The notes under the pieces are model-generated. The model made no database searches. It was given only the letters and a program-made list of their open reading frames with translations, and was not told the origin of the DNA. The position numbers and the translations under genes were made by a program. Below are positions 32,130-41,815 of a stretch of DNA of 64,000 nt, piece by piece. Location: NCBI GenBank assembly GCA_024235395.1, contig JACKMK010000001.1:434001-498000 (forward strand), given 5' to 3'. Positions within the stretch are counted from its first letter, which is position 1; each line of letters begins with the position of its first letter. Origin of the DNA: Chromatiaceae bacterium. GTDB lineage: Bacteria; Pseudomonadota; Gammaproteobacteria; Chromatiales; Chromatiaceae.

Positions 32130-34168
32130 TCGCCATCATCCGAGACCGTCAGCCAGCACGCCACCCGTCTGCCGGGTTGTAATTCCGTGATCTCCGGATA
32201 ACGTTCGCGACACACCGGCATTGCATGCGGGCAACGTGGGTGGAAATGGCAACCGCTGGGTGGATCGATCGGCGACGGCATGTCACCCGGCAGACGAATC
32301 ACTTCGCGCTCGTGCGTCGGATCAGGGACCGGTACGGCGCTCAGCAGCGCTACCGTGTAGGGATGTCGCGGTACATTCAACACCTCCTCCACGCGGCCGT
32401 ATTCCACGATGCGCCCGAGATACATCACGGCGACTTCGTGGGCCAGGTAGGCCACGACAGAAATGTTGTGGGTAATGAACAGATAGGAAAGACCCATCTC
32501 GCGTTGGAGTTCGCGCAACAGATTCAACACCTGGGCCTGTACCGAGACATCCAGCGCACTGGTCGGTTCGTCGCAGACGATCAGACGCGGTTGCAATGCC
32601 AGCGCCCGGGCAATGGCAATACGCTGGCGTTGTCCTCCCGAGAACTCGTGCGGATAGCGCTGAGCCGCATCCGCCTGTATCCCCACCTGCTGCAACAAGC
32701 GTTCGACGATTTCGCGTCGCTGGGCGCGCCCCTCCCCTATGCCCTGCGCGACCAACCCCTCGGCAACGATGTCCTCCACCAGCATGCGAGGATTCATCGA
32801 CGATGCGGGGTCCTGGAAGATGATCTGAAACTCGCGCCGCAGACGACGCAGCGCGGCACCCTTGACCTCGGCGAGATTCGTGCCATCGAACAACACCGAG
32901 CCCTGCGTCGGCCGATGCAGCTGCAGTATGGCCTTGCCGACCGTTGTCTTGCCGCACCCGGATTCACCGACCAATGCCACAGTCTGGCCGCTCGCGATGG
33001 CCAGATCGACACCGTCGACCGCTTTGACATAACCCGCTACGCGTCGCAGGACGCCCTTGTGGATCGGGAAATGCACCTTCAGGTCGCGCACATCGAGCAA
33101 CGCTCCCCCGCTCTCGATCGCCGGGGTACCGGCATCATCGCCTTCCTGCATGGCGTCGCGCACTTCGTCCTGCGACAGGTGGCAGCGATATCCGCGTCCG
33201 GGCTCGCCCCGCCAGGGCGGCAATTCCGACCGACAGACGTCGCGCGTCAAAGCGCATCGATCGGCAAACCGACAATGTTGAAACTCCTGGTCGAGCGCGG
33301 GCACTATGCCGGGAATCACATCCAGGCCACGGCCGCGCTGGTTGGCCTTCGGCACCGACCGGAACAGCTTCCGACTGTACGGATGTGCCGGTCGTGAAAA
33401 GAATGCACGGACCTCGTTCACTTCCATCAGCTGTCCCGCGTACATCACCCCGACACGGTCGGCCATCTCGGCGACGACACCGAGATCGTGGGTGATCAAC
33501 AGAACCGCCATACCGGTTTCCCGCTGCAGCTGCTTGAGCAGGTCGAGCACCTGCGCCTGGATCGTGACGTCCAATGCGGTCGTGGGCTCGTCTGCAATCA
33601 ACACCTCCGGCCGCCCGGCCAATGCCATCGCGATCATCACGCGCTGCTTCATGCCACCGGAAAGCTGGTGAGGGTAATCCTTCACACGCCGTTCGGGATC
33701 CGGTATGCCGACCGCCCGAAACAGCTCGACGACCCGATCTCCGACACGGTTCCGGTTGTCCTGGTCATGCAGGCGAACCGCCTCGGCAACCTGTTCGCCT
33801 ACCCGCATCACCGGATTCAGCGAGGTCATGGGCTCCTGGAAGATCATTCCAATGCGACCACCCCGCTCGTCGCGCATTTCCGCCTCGGACAACTCGCGCA
33901 ACGACTGGCCACGCAGCCGAATGTCGCCTCCGACGATGCGACCGGAGAACGGCAGCAGCCGCATGATTGACAGTGCGATCATCGATTTGCCGCAGCCCGA
34001 TTCGCCGAGCAGGACGAATGTCTCACCGCGCTTGATGTCTAGACTGACCTGATCGACTGCCCGGACCGGGTGGGTCGTGCTTCCCAGATGCGTCGAAAGT
34101 TCGGAAAGTTCGAGCAATGGCTCGGACGCCTTGGTCTGACGATTCATCGCGTTTTCGATCATGCTCAT
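32078..34168 (-). CDS. Peptide ABC transporter, fused ATP-binding subunits (DppD-DppF type)
   Basis: 696 residues with two ABC ATPase modules. The first has Walker A GESGCGKSMIALSI, signature LSGGMKQRV and Walker B VLIADEPTTALD. The second has Walker A GESGCGKTTVGKA, signature FSGGQRQRI and LIVCDEPTSALD. Each module ends in a Cys-rich oligopeptide-type C-terminal domain (HCRFADRCALTRDVC; FHPRCPHAMPVCRERY), as in DppD and DppF. It powers import by the two permeases upstream. The ATG at 34168 overlaps the permease stop. Substrate (peptide, nickel or opine-type solute) cannot be set from sequence. Its end overlaps mltD by 52 bases. Confidence 0.9.
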   Translation of the reverse strand: MSMIENAMNRQTKASEPLLELSELSTHLGSTTHPVRAVDQVSLDIKRGETFVLLGESGCGKSMIALSIMRLLPFSGRIVGGDIRLRGQSLRELSEAEMRDERGGRIGMIFQEPMTSLNPVMRVGEQVAEAVRLHDQDNRNRVGDRVVELFRAVGIPDPERRVKDYPHQLSGGMKQRVMIAMALAGRPEVLIADEPTTALDVTIQAQVLDLLKQLQRETGMAVLLITHDLGVVAEMADRVGVMYAGQLMEVNEVRAFFSRPAHPYSRKLFRSVPKANQRGRGLDVIPGIVPALDQEFQHCRFADRCALTRDVCRSELPPWRGEPGRGYRCHLSQDEVRDAMQEGDDAGTPAIESGGALLDVRDLKVHFPIHKGVLRRVAGYVKAVDGVDLAIASGQTVALVGESGCGKTTVGKAILQLHRPTQGSVLFDGTNLAEVKGAALRRLRREFQIIFQDPASSMNPRMLVEDIVAEGLVAQGIGEGRAQRREIVERLLQQVGIQADAAQRYPHEFSGGQRQRIAIARALALQPRLIVCDEPTSALDVSVQAQVLNLLRELQREMGLSYLFITHNISVVAYLAHEVAVMYLGRIVEYGRVEEVLNVPRHPYTVALLSAVPVPDPTHEREVIRLPGDMPSPIDPPSGCHFHPRCPHAMPVCRERYPEITELQPGRRVACWLTVSDDGDQASGSMNTVSRSPGRI

Positions 34169-35553
34169 CGCTGACGTCTCAATCTTGGATCGAACGCATC
34201 GCGCACGACGTCGGAGAACAGGTTTGCCGCCAACACCAGCGTGAACATGAAACCGAACGCCGCCAGCAGTGACCACCACACTACCGGTTCACGCGCCAGC
34301 TCCAGTCGTGCGCCATTGATCATGTTGCCCCAGCTGTTGGTCGCCGGATCGACGCCGATACTGATATACGAAAGCACAGCTTCCGCAAGTACGAGGCCGC
34401 TGAAATCCAGCACGATCGTGATCAGCACGATGTGCATGACGTTGGGCAACACATGCCTCAACAGGATCCGGAAATGACGTACCCCGAACGCCCTCGCCGC
34501 CTGGACGTACTCGAGTTCGCGCAACTTGAGGGCCTCGCCGCGCAGCAAACGGCACAAAGACGTCCAGCTGGTCACCCCCAGGATCAGACACAGGAACAAC
34601 AGTCGCAGATCCGCCCGCTCGGTGAGGCTGTTGAACTCGTCGGCATGATTGCTCATATAGATCTGCATCATCAGTACGGCCGCGGCGATCAGCAGCACGC
34701 CGGGGATCGAGTTGAGCGTCGTGTAGACATACTGGATCAGGTCATCGACCCAGCCACGGAAATAGCCAGCCATGATGCCGAGCAAAATAGCTGCAGGCAG
34801 CATCACCAAAGTGGTCAGGGTACCGATGATCAACCCGGTGCGGATACTCTTCAGCGCCTGGAAGAACACGTCTTCGCCAACCTTGTCGGTACCCAAGACA
34901 TGATAGTAGCCGGACAACCCCCAAAGGGATGCGAACAACGCAATGACCAGCAGCGCCGTCCAGGCCGTAACATGCCAAGGAACTGGCAATCGCCCACTCA
35001 GCAGGCGACCGAGACGAGGTAGGTTGAAACGACATGCCAACAACAGCAGTGCCGCCCAGATCAAGAGGCCCGCACCCGCACCTGACAATCCCTTGCGCAG
35101 GATGTCGCCAAACCTGCCCTCGCCGTCCTCGGGCAGGTGTGCACCACCGAAGGTGAGCCGTGGAAAGTCGCGCACGGTCGTGCCGTCGTCGCGGGTGATC
35201 GTCTCCTTGCTGAAAAGGTGGGTAGCGAACGGTTCGGAATACGTCTTTTCGCGTTGCGTGCGCAATGGTCCGGCCAACAGATCGAACACGCTCAGTATCT
35301 CGGTCGAGTACACCGGCTCGCCCTGCTCGTCTCCGGAGACCCGCGGATGGTAGTGCAGCGTATCGAGTAGCCCTACGAGGACATAGAATGCCAGGACCAC
35401 AACCGCGGCCTGCCCGGTGCGGCTTTCGGCGACTCGTCTCCATGGCTGGGCGAGATGGTCATGACGTCTTGTGTACAGGCCACCCGCTACTGCAAGCCCG
35501 AGCAGCAGGTAAACCAGCGCGTCAGTCCAGAGTATCACGGGTTGAAAAGCCAT
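34165..35553 (-). CDS. Peptide ABC transporter permease (DppC/YejE type) with enlarged N-terminus
   Basis: 462 residues, about 120-160 longer than usual DppC-type permeases. The conserved GTDKVGEDVFFQALKSIRTG stretch starts only at about residue 221, and the EAA motif (YVQAARAFGVRHFRILLRHV) lies at about 370. Before the core are four membrane segments (about 9-28, 48-65, 154-174, 194-213) and a periplasmic region of about 90 residues between the second and third. It pairs with the DppB-type permease and the fused ATPase. Overlap with the ATPase gene is four bases. Confidence 0.88.
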   Translation of the reverse strand: MAFQPVILWTDALVYLLLGLAVAGGLYTRRHDHLAQPWRRVAESRTGQAAVVVLAFYVLVGLLDTLHYHPRVSGDEQGEPVYSTEILSVFDLLAGPLRTQREKTYSEPFATHLFSKETITRDDGTTVRDFPRLTFGGAHLPEDGEGRFGDILRKGLSGAGAGLLIWAALLLLACRFNLPRLGRLLSGRLPVPWHVTAWTALLVIALFASLWGLSGYYHVLGTDKVGEDVFFQALKSIRTGLIIGTLTTLVMLPAAILLGIMAGYFRGWVDDLIQYVYTTLNSIPGVLLIAAAVLMMQIYMSNHADEFNSLTERADLRLLFLCLILGVTSWTSLCRLLRGEALKLRELEYVQAARAFGVRHFRILLRHVLPNVMHIVLITIVLDFSGLVLAEAVLSYISIGVDPATNSWGNMINGARLELAREPVVWWSLLAAFGFMFTLVLAANLFSDVVRDAFDPRLRRQR

Positions 35554-35556
35554 CGC

Positions 35557-36534
35557 TCAGTCCAACCGCACACGCGGATCGGCGATCGTGTAAGAAATAT
35601 CGGTCAGCAGCAATCCTATGATGTACAACACCGCACCTAGGAAGACCATTGCCCGAACGATGGCGAAATCCTGGTTGTTGATCGCATCGATCGTGTAGCT
35701 GCCGAGGCCGGGAATCCCGAAGAACGACTCGGTCAACAGACTGCCGATGAACAACAGCGGCAACACCACGACCACGCCGGTCAGGATCGGAATCAACGCG
35801 TTGCGCAACACGTGCTTGAAAAGCACCCAGTGCTCGGCCAGTCCCTTGGCGCGTGCGGAGCGCACATAGTCACGGTGTATCTCCTCCAAAAAAAGTGTTC
35901 GATACCAGCGCGTCCCGGAACCGATGCTCCCGATAACACCCACGACGACGGGCAGCACCAGAAACTTCCAGGCATGGATGCCGGTGTCGTAACCGGAAAT
36001 CGGCACCAGATTGAGTAACTTGCCCACCAGGAACTGGCCGCCGATGATGTAGAACAGACTGGAAATCGACATCATGGCCACGCAGATCACCACGCCCCAG
36101 AAGTCGAGGTAAGTGGCACGAAAGAACGCCAGCAGCAGCGCAAACGTAATGTTGACCGCCAGCCCGACGATCAGTGTCGGCACCGCAATTGCCAGGCTTG
36201 GCCACATCCTCTGCGCAATGTCATGACTGATGTCGCGCCCACTGTCGGACTGACCGAACTCGAACAGGAACAACCGCAACGACTTCTCGAACAGAATGGT
36301 CTCGGTCAGAACGCCGGCACCTGACGCGGCCGGGTTGAACAACAGCGGTTTGGCATATCCATGCTCTTCTTTCCACGACTCGATCGCCTGATCGGTCACA
36401 CGTTTTCCGCCCAGGTGCATGCGCGCCATGTCATCGGGAGAATTCACCACGAAAAACAGCACGAAAGTGAGTGCATTGACACCAATGAGGATGGGTATCG
36501 CATACAACAGGCGGCGAACGATGTACGCCGTCAC
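35557..36534 (-). CDS. Peptide ABC transporter permease (DppB/YejB type)
   Basis: 325 residues from a GTG overlapping the binding-protein stop (GTGA). It starts VTAYIVRRLLYAIPILIGVN, the standard DppB N-terminus. It has about six membrane helices and the EAA motif in EIHRDYVRSARAKGLAEHWV. The large loop after residue 30 (VNSPDDMARMHLGGKRVTDQ) is typical. It forms a heterodimer with the other permease. Upstream in-frame sequence belongs to the binding protein gene and is excluded. Confidence 0.92.
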   Translation of the reverse strand: MTAYIVRRLLYAIPILIGVNALTFVLFFVVNSPDDMARMHLGGKRVTDQAIESWKEEHGYAKPLLFNPAASGAGVLTETILFEKSLRLFLFEFGQSDSGRDISHDIAQRMWPSLAIAVPTLIVGLAVNITFALLLAFFRATYLDFWGVVICVAMMSISSLFYIIGGQFLVGKLLNLVPISGYDTGIHAWKFLVLPVVVGVIGSIGSGTRWYRTLFLEEIHRDYVRSARAKGLAEHWVLFKHVLRNALIPILTGVVVVLPLLFIGSLLTESFFGIPGLGSYTIDAINNQDFAIVRAMVFLGAVLYIIGLLLTDISYTIADPRVRLD

Positions 36535-38753
36535 AACGCACGTCTCCGTTCCCTGGCACGAAAACCCCGCACGGCCGGGACAATCGACACCAGCAATAGC
36601 AACACCAGGATACCAACGGGCCAAGCCACCGGCTGGTTCCACACACGTTGTGCCGCCGCACGCATGTCTCCGTCGATGCGTTTGTACTTGAGGGTGTTGT
36701 TCGCCATCAAATGCGGCTTTGCATTCCTGTACCAAGCGTGGTGCAGGCTGAACGCCTTGGGGAAAAAGCCGAACATCCACGGCGATTGTTCGCGCAGGAT
36801 CTCGACCATCCTATCGATTGCCCGTTGGCGATGCGGTCCGTTCGGCAAATCTTTCATTTCCACGAACAGTGCATCGAACTCGTCGTTCGTGAAGTTCGCG
36901 GCGTTCTCGCCTTTCGACTTGACCTTCGCATTGGGACCGTACAACAGGAAGAAGAAATTTTCCGGGTCCGGGTAGTCGGCATTCCATCCCCAGCTGAATA
37001 TCTGTGCCGTGCCGTTCAGCATCTTGTCCTGGAAACGGTTGTAATCCGTTGCACGGATCACCAATTCGATACCCAGCTTGGCCAACTGCTTGCGGTACCA
37101 CTGCAGCATCGCCTTGCTGTCAGGTCCCGCCGCCGGCGTATCGTAGTTGAGGATCAGCGGTCCACCCGTTTTCGGATCACGGCCGTCGACGTAGCCCGCC
37201 CGGACCAGCAATTGCTTTGCATCGTCGATACTGCGGCGTTGCGCGCGACCGTCGCGCCAAACGTGGGTGACCGGATTGATGCCCGCTTCGCCATCCAGAT
37301 ATCCAAATATGCCTGGGGGAATCGGACCGAACGCGACCTCGCCGCGGCCGTTGCGGAAAATCGAGATGTACTCCTCGAAGTCCATCGCAATCGCGATTGC
37401 CTGACGTAGCAGGCGGGCACGCTCGCTGTCGCCGCCCACGACAGGATCAAGCATGTTGAAACCCGTGTAAAACACGGATGTCTCGACTGCGGTGCTCAGT
37501 TGAATGCCACGCTGTTTCATCTCCTCGGTCAGGCTTGCCTCACCCCCGCTGCCGAACTGTACCGCCTGATCGAAGCTGTCCGACCCGATGCCAGAATTGT
37601 CGTAGTAACCCTGCAGGAACTTGTTCCAACGCGGTATCGCTTCGTTTTCAAGCGAGTAGACCGCCTTGTCGATGAACGGGATGGTTCTACCCGCATCATC
37701 CAGCAGTCCCTCGGCCTTATCGGCCACGGACCCGTCGTCCGGATAGACCTCGCCGTGGAAGTTCGGATTACGCTGCAGCACCATGCGCAGATTTGGATTG
37801 TTCTCGGTCAACATGAAGGGGCCGGTGCCGATCGGATACCAATTGAGATTGATGTTTTTTTCGTTCAATCCCGGCTGCAGATAGAACCGTTCCGCCTCCC
37901 ACGGCATGGGCGCAAAGAAATTCATCGCCAACCAGAACACGAACTGCGGATATTTTTTTTCGACTCGGATTCGAAAGCTGTACCGGTCAATCTCCGTCAC
38001 GCCTTCCATCGGGAAATCGCGCAGATCGACCCAGGACCGGGTTCCGGCATCGTCGTTGGATGCGGCGGATTTCAATTTCGCGGCTTTGGCGAATTCCGAA
38101 AATCCACGGATATGCTCTCCCATGAGACTTGCGATCGGCGAATGATTTGCCGGAAACGCCAGGCGTTTGATCTGGTAGATGTAGTCGGCGGCGACCAGTT
38201 CCCGCGAACCGGTCTGACGGAAATCGGCAAGCGAATTCACCCTGCCGAGGGTTTGCGCATCCAGCGGCCAATAAGCCGGGCTGCCATCCTCGCGGACCGC
38301 GAACGCCGGGTGCGGCTGATAGCGGATACCCGGTTTGATCTGCAATACATAGTCGGTAAACGCAACCTCGGACGCAGGCGCGTCCTCGTCGAGCGTAGAA
38401 CCGTCATGCCCGACATACCGCACCTCCGGCATTGCAGCGGCCGTCAACGGCACCAGCGCGTACGGTCGACGCAGAAAATGGTATTGCAGCGGTGGCTCGT
38501 AGACCTGAGAAATGAATGCCCATTCGTTGGCGCTGTATGAACGCGCCGGATCGAAGTGCTTGGGACGCTCTGAGAAGCTGCTGAAGAAAACAGCTTTGCG
38601 AGCCTCCCCGGCGCGATAGGGATCATTCCAGGCCTCCCCCGTGCAGCCGCTCAGCAACGCCGCAGCAAGCATTGCCAAGCCTCCCGCCCGGAATCGCCGC
38701 GAAGCACCTAATGCTTTGAATACAAGGTAGATTTCGGTTAACGTACGCGCCAT
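36531..38753 (-). CDS. ABC transporter substrate-binding lipoprotein, family 5, with C-terminal membrane anchor
   Basis: 740 residues. It has a lipobox (LAAALLSGC, Cys37) and a long SBP_bac_5 fold (peptide/nickel type): SSFSERPKHFDPARSYSANE near the start, NWYPIGTGPFMLTENNPNLR in the middle and GWNADYPDPENFFFLLYGPN later. Most family members end after the fold, but this one adds a C-terminal hydrophobic helix (about 709-730, WPVGILVLLLLVSIVPAVRG) with a basic end. It may therefore be anchored at both ends to the inner membrane. It is the first gene of the ABC operon. Confidence 0.9.
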   Translation of the reverse strand: MARTLTEIYLVFKALGASRRFRAGGLAMLAAALLSGCTGEAWNDPYRAGEARKAVFFSSFSERPKHFDPARSYSANEWAFISQVYEPPLQYHFLRRPYALVPLTAAAMPEVRYVGHDGSTLDEDAPASEVAFTDYVLQIKPGIRYQPHPAFAVREDGSPAYWPLDAQTLGRVNSLADFRQTGSRELVAADYIYQIKRLAFPANHSPIASLMGEHIRGFSEFAKAAKLKSAASNDDAGTRSWVDLRDFPMEGVTEIDRYSFRIRVEKKYPQFVFWLAMNFFAPMPWEAERFYLQPGLNEKNINLNWYPIGTGPFMLTENNPNLRMVLQRNPNFHGEVYPDDGSVADKAEGLLDDAGRTIPFIDKAVYSLENEAIPRWNKFLQGYYDNSGIGSDSFDQAVQFGSGGEASLTEEMKQRGIQLSTAVETSVFYTGFNMLDPVVGGDSERARLLRQAIAIAMDFEEYISIFRNGRGEVAFGPIPPGIFGYLDGEAGINPVTHVWRDGRAQRRSIDDAKQLLVRAGYVDGRDPKTGGPLILNYDTPAAGPDSKAMLQWYRKQLAKLGIELVIRATDYNRFQDKMLNGTAQIFSWGWNADYPDPENFFFLLYGPNAKVKSKGENAANFTNDEFDALFVEMKDLPNGPHRQRAIDRMVEILREQSPWMFGFFPKAFSLHHAWYRNAKPHLMANNTLKYKRIDGDMRAAAQRVWNQPVAWPVGILVLLLLVSIVPAVRGFRARERRRAL

Positions 38754-38902
38754 TCTTTACGACTGATTCTCGCTGCGACCCCGGAAAAGACAATGCGCCA
38801 TCCGATGATGTCACCCTGGCGCATTCCTGTCAGCCGATACGTACTGCGTAGTGAGACACGAACCTGCTTGGCTGCCAGCCGAAAACAACCGTGAGGGTGG
38901 AT

Positions 38903-39679
38903 ATGGGATTTCTACAAGACAAACGCGTACTCATCGTAGGCGTCGCCAGCAATCGATCGATCGCGTACGGTGTCGCTGCCGCGATGCACCGTGAGGGCGC
39001 TCAACTCGCCTTCACCTACCAGGGGGACAAGCTCCGGGATCGCGTAACCGGTTTTGCCTCAGAGTTCGAATCGGACATCGTGTTGCCGATGGACGTCACC
39101 AGCGACCAAGAGATCGCCGACGTCTTCGCGGCGCTCGCACAACGTTGGGACGGACTCGACTGCCTGGTACATTCGGTCGGTTTTGCGCCGAAGGATCAGC
39201 TGGAAGGCAGCTACATCGATGCCGTCACCCGCGAAGGTTTCCGCGTCGCCCATGACATCAGTGCATACAGTCTCGCAGCGCTCGCCAAGGCAGGCCGCAA
39301 TATGATGCAGGGCCGCAACGGGGCGATCATCACGATGAGCTATCTGGGTGCGGTACGCACGGTTCCGAACTACAACGTGATGGGTGTCGCGAAGGCCTCG
39401 CTGGAAGCCAACGTTCGCTACCTGGCCGACTCTTTGGGACCGGAGGGGACCCGGGTGAACGCCATCTCTGCCGGCCCGATCAGAACGCTGGCCGCATCGG
39501 GAATCAGTGGTTTTCGTGGCATGCTGGCGGAGGCCGAACAGAAAACGCCTTTGCGGCGGAATGTGACGATCGACGAAGTCGGCAATGCCGCCGCGTTCCT
39601 GTGCTCGGATCTCGCATCGGGCATCACCGGAGACGTCTTGTATGTCGACTCCGGTTATCACATCCTGGGTATGGCCTGA
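38903..39679 (+). CDS. fabI: Enoyl-[acyl-carrier-protein] reductase (NADH)
   Basis: 258 residues from the ATG at 38903 with GAGG upstream. A GTG at 38891 adds four residues. NAD-binding motif VLIVGVASNRSIAYGVAAAM, SVGFAPKDQL and the catalytic Tyr-x6-Lys in PNYNVMGVAKASLEANVRYL are clear. It catalyses the last reduction of each fatty-acid elongation cycle and is the target of triclosan-type inhibitors in related bacteria. It is convergent with ppiD, as in several gammaproteobacteria. Confidence 0.96.
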   Translation: MGFLQDKRVLIVGVASNRSIAYGVAAAMHREGAQLAFTYQGDKLRDRVTGFASEFESDIVLPMDVTSDQEIADVFAALAQRWDGLDCLVHSVGFAPKDQLEGSYIDAVTREGFRVAHDISAYSLAALAKAGRNMMQGRNGAIITMSYLGAVRTVPNYNVMGVAKASLEANVRYLADSLGPEGTRVNAISAGPIRTLAASGISGFRGMLAEAEQKTPLRRNVTIDEVGNAAAFLCSDLASGITGDVLYVDSGYHILGMA

Positions 39680-39693
39680 TCCACAGGTCAACG

Positions 39694-39721
39694 GGGCAAG
39701 CGGCCGGCAGGTCGCTTGCCC
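39694..39721. terminator. Hairpin between convergent fabI and ppiD
   Basis: GGGCAAGCG and CGCTTGCCC pair perfectly around a ten-base loop between the two stop codons. It lacks a clear U-tract but is well placed as a bidirectional terminator. Confidence 0.6.
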
Positions 39722-39737
39722 GGCGACGCGCTACCCA

Positions 39738-41654
39738 TCACTCCTCGATGGGTTTGATCTCGATATCCGCGCGACCGCGCAGGTCACGGGTGACGTAACT
39801 CATCTGCGCGTTCCCGGCCTGGCTCATCATCTGCTGCCCGAGCATAGGCTTCTCCACGTCAGAAACCGCATCCATCCGGCCGCCTTCCACCGCCGCGATC
39901 TCGATCAGGAAATAGTCGCCATCGGGTGACGCGGCGCCGACGAAGGCAGACTTGCCTCCTGCAGGCGGCGACAGCGAAAACGCGGCTGACAGCACCTCGC
40001 CCGGCACCTTGGTATCACGCCGGCCGATCGAACCGGCCTGCTCGACCGACCACCCTTTCGCAGCGGCCGCATCGGCGAGAACGACATCTCCGGAGCGCAG
40101 CTGCGCGAGCAACCGATCGCCCTCTGCCGCTGCCGCCTGGATCTCCCGTTCTCGCCTGAAGTCCCGTTCGATCGCCGTCTTGTTGTCGTCGAACGACTTG
40201 ACGCCTTCCGGCTCGTGTTCGACGACCCGCACGACGGCTGCCTGTTGCGGCCCCAGTTCCATCAGTTCGCTGTTGTGCCCGTCGTTCAGCACATCATCGG
40301 AGAAGGCCGCGTCGCGCACCTTCGGCGACGACAGTGGCTCTTGAAGGCCCCCGGACCGCGTCAGCCAGTCCGATGTCTGAATCTCCAGGCCGAGGGCTTC
40401 AGCAGCTGGAGCGAGGCTGGCGGAGTCTTCATACGCGGTCTGCGCGAGACGTTCCGCATAGTCGAAGTACAAGGATTCGGCCTCGAACTTGCGATAAGCC
40501 CGATCGACCTTTTCACGGACGTCGTCGAAGCCAGCCTTGGAGCCGCCGCGAATGTCCGTCACCTCGACCAGATGGAACCCGAACTCGGTGCGCACCGGCT
40601 CGGTGACCACCCCGGGCGCGGCGGCGAATGCCGCTTCCTCGAACTCCGGCACCATGACGCCACGTTCGACCCAGCCCAGGTCGCCGCCGTTCTGTGCGGA
40701 GCCCGGGTCGGCGGATTTCTCGCGTGCCAGCGCGGCGAAATCGGCACCGCCACGCAGCTGGCCGAGCAGGCCCAGCGCTTCCTGCCGGGCGGTCTCCACC
40801 GCGGCATCATCGGCACCCGGGGGGACGGCAATCAGGATGTGCCGCATCGCACGTTCCTCGGGGGCGACGAACTCCGCCTTGTGGTCGGCGTAGTACTGAC
40901 GCAACGCTTCGTCGCTCACCTTGACCAGTGCGCTCAGGCGTTCGGCGTCGAGCAAAAGGTATTCGAGCTTGACGCGCTCGGGCGTCCGGTAACGATCGAT
41001 GTTCGCGTCGTAAAAGGCGCGCAACTCCGCCTCTTTGACCTCGACCGAACCCGCAAAATCGGCGGCCGGAATGCGCGCAAAGCTCACACTGCGCTTCTCG
41101 TTGCGCAAGCGCACGAACGCCTGCATATCGGCATCGGTCACGAACGCCGTATCACGCACCCCGCTGCGCAACTGTCCCAGGGCCATATCCTGGCGAATGC
41201 GGGCCTCAAACCCTGCGCGGCTCATCCCCTGATTGCGCACTGTCGCGTCGTACAGATCCTGGTCGAATCTTCCGTCGCGCTGGAAGACCGGGACGGATCC
41301 GATGAAGGCCCTGGCCTGGGCGTCACTGGTGCGCAGATTCCATGCCGCGGCATTGTTGGTCAGTACCATTTCCTCGACCATCGCATCGAGGACACTGGAC
41401 TTTATCTTCTTGGCGTCCAGCAAACCTGCAGCATAGTCGTCACCCAGCTGCTGACGCAGATTCTCGCGAAAATCGCGAGTGCGCTCGTCAAGCATGCGTT
41501 GCGTGATCTTGTCTCCGTCGACGACTGCGACTTCGGGCTCACCGCCGACACCGAGGTATTCCTGGATACCCCAGAGTGCGAACGGAATACTGATCAATAC
41601 GACAATTGCCCAGGCAATCCAGCCCTGAGCTTTTTCTCTAATGGCCTGAAGCAT
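39738..41654 (-). CDS. ppiD: Periplasmic chaperone and peptidyl-prolyl isomerase PpiD
   Basis: 638 residues. An N-terminal membrane anchor (GWIAWAIVVLISIPFALWGI) follows MLQAIREKAQ, the typical PpiD start. A SurA-like helical region comes next, then a parvulin domain (AMRHILIAVPPGADDAAV, SADPGSAQNGGDLGWVERG, EFGFHLVEVTDIRGG) and a long C-terminal region. It is anchored in the inner membrane near the Sec translocon and helps folding of exported proteins. It lies downstream of hupB, with two tRNA genes between. Confidence 0.94.
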   Translation of the reverse strand: MLQAIREKAQGWIAWAIVVLISIPFALWGIQEYLGVGGEPEVAVVDGDKITQRMLDERTRDFRENLRQQLGDDYAAGLLDAKKIKSSVLDAMVEEMVLTNNAAAWNLRTSDAQARAFIGSVPVFQRDGRFDQDLYDATVRNQGMSRAGFEARIRQDMALGQLRSGVRDTAFVTDADMQAFVRLRNEKRSVSFARIPAADFAGSVEVKEAELRAFYDANIDRYRTPERVKLEYLLLDAERLSALVKVSDEALRQYYADHKAEFVAPEERAMRHILIAVPPGADDAAVETARQEALGLLGQLRGGADFAALAREKSADPGSAQNGGDLGWVERGVMVPEFEEAAFAAAPGVVTEPVRTEFGFHLVEVTDIRGGSKAGFDDVREKVDRAYRKFEAESLYFDYAERLAQTAYEDSASLAPAAEALGLEIQTSDWLTRSGGLQEPLSSPKVRDAAFSDDVLNDGHNSELMELGPQQAAVVRVVEHEPEGVKSFDDNKTAIERDFRREREIQAAAAEGDRLLAQLRSGDVVLADAAAAKGWSVEQAGSIGRRDTKVPGEVLSAAFSLSPPAGGKSAFVGAASPDGDYFLIEIAAVEGGRMDAVSDVEKPMLGQQMMSQAGNAQMSYVTRDLRGRADIEIKPIEE

Positions 41655-41726
41655 GGTTGTTGAATCTGTAGGATTGGCTGCAAAGTGAAACGGGGCATCG
41701 AATGATACCCCGTTTGGCACTAGATA

Positions 41727-41803
41727 TGGCGGAGTGGACGGGGCTCGAACCCGCGACCCCCGGCGTGACAGGCCGGTATTCTAACCAACTGAACTACCAC
41801 TCC
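41727..41803 (-). tRNA. tRNA-Asp (GTC)
   Basis: The 77-base minus-strand sequence begins GGAGTGGTAGTTCAGTTGGT, has the anticodon stem-loop CCTGTCACG-type with anticodon GTC, the T arm GGTTCGAGCC and encodes its CCA. It closely matches E. coli tRNA-Asp. Confidence 0.97.
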
Positions 41804-41815
41804 GAACTTCATCTT

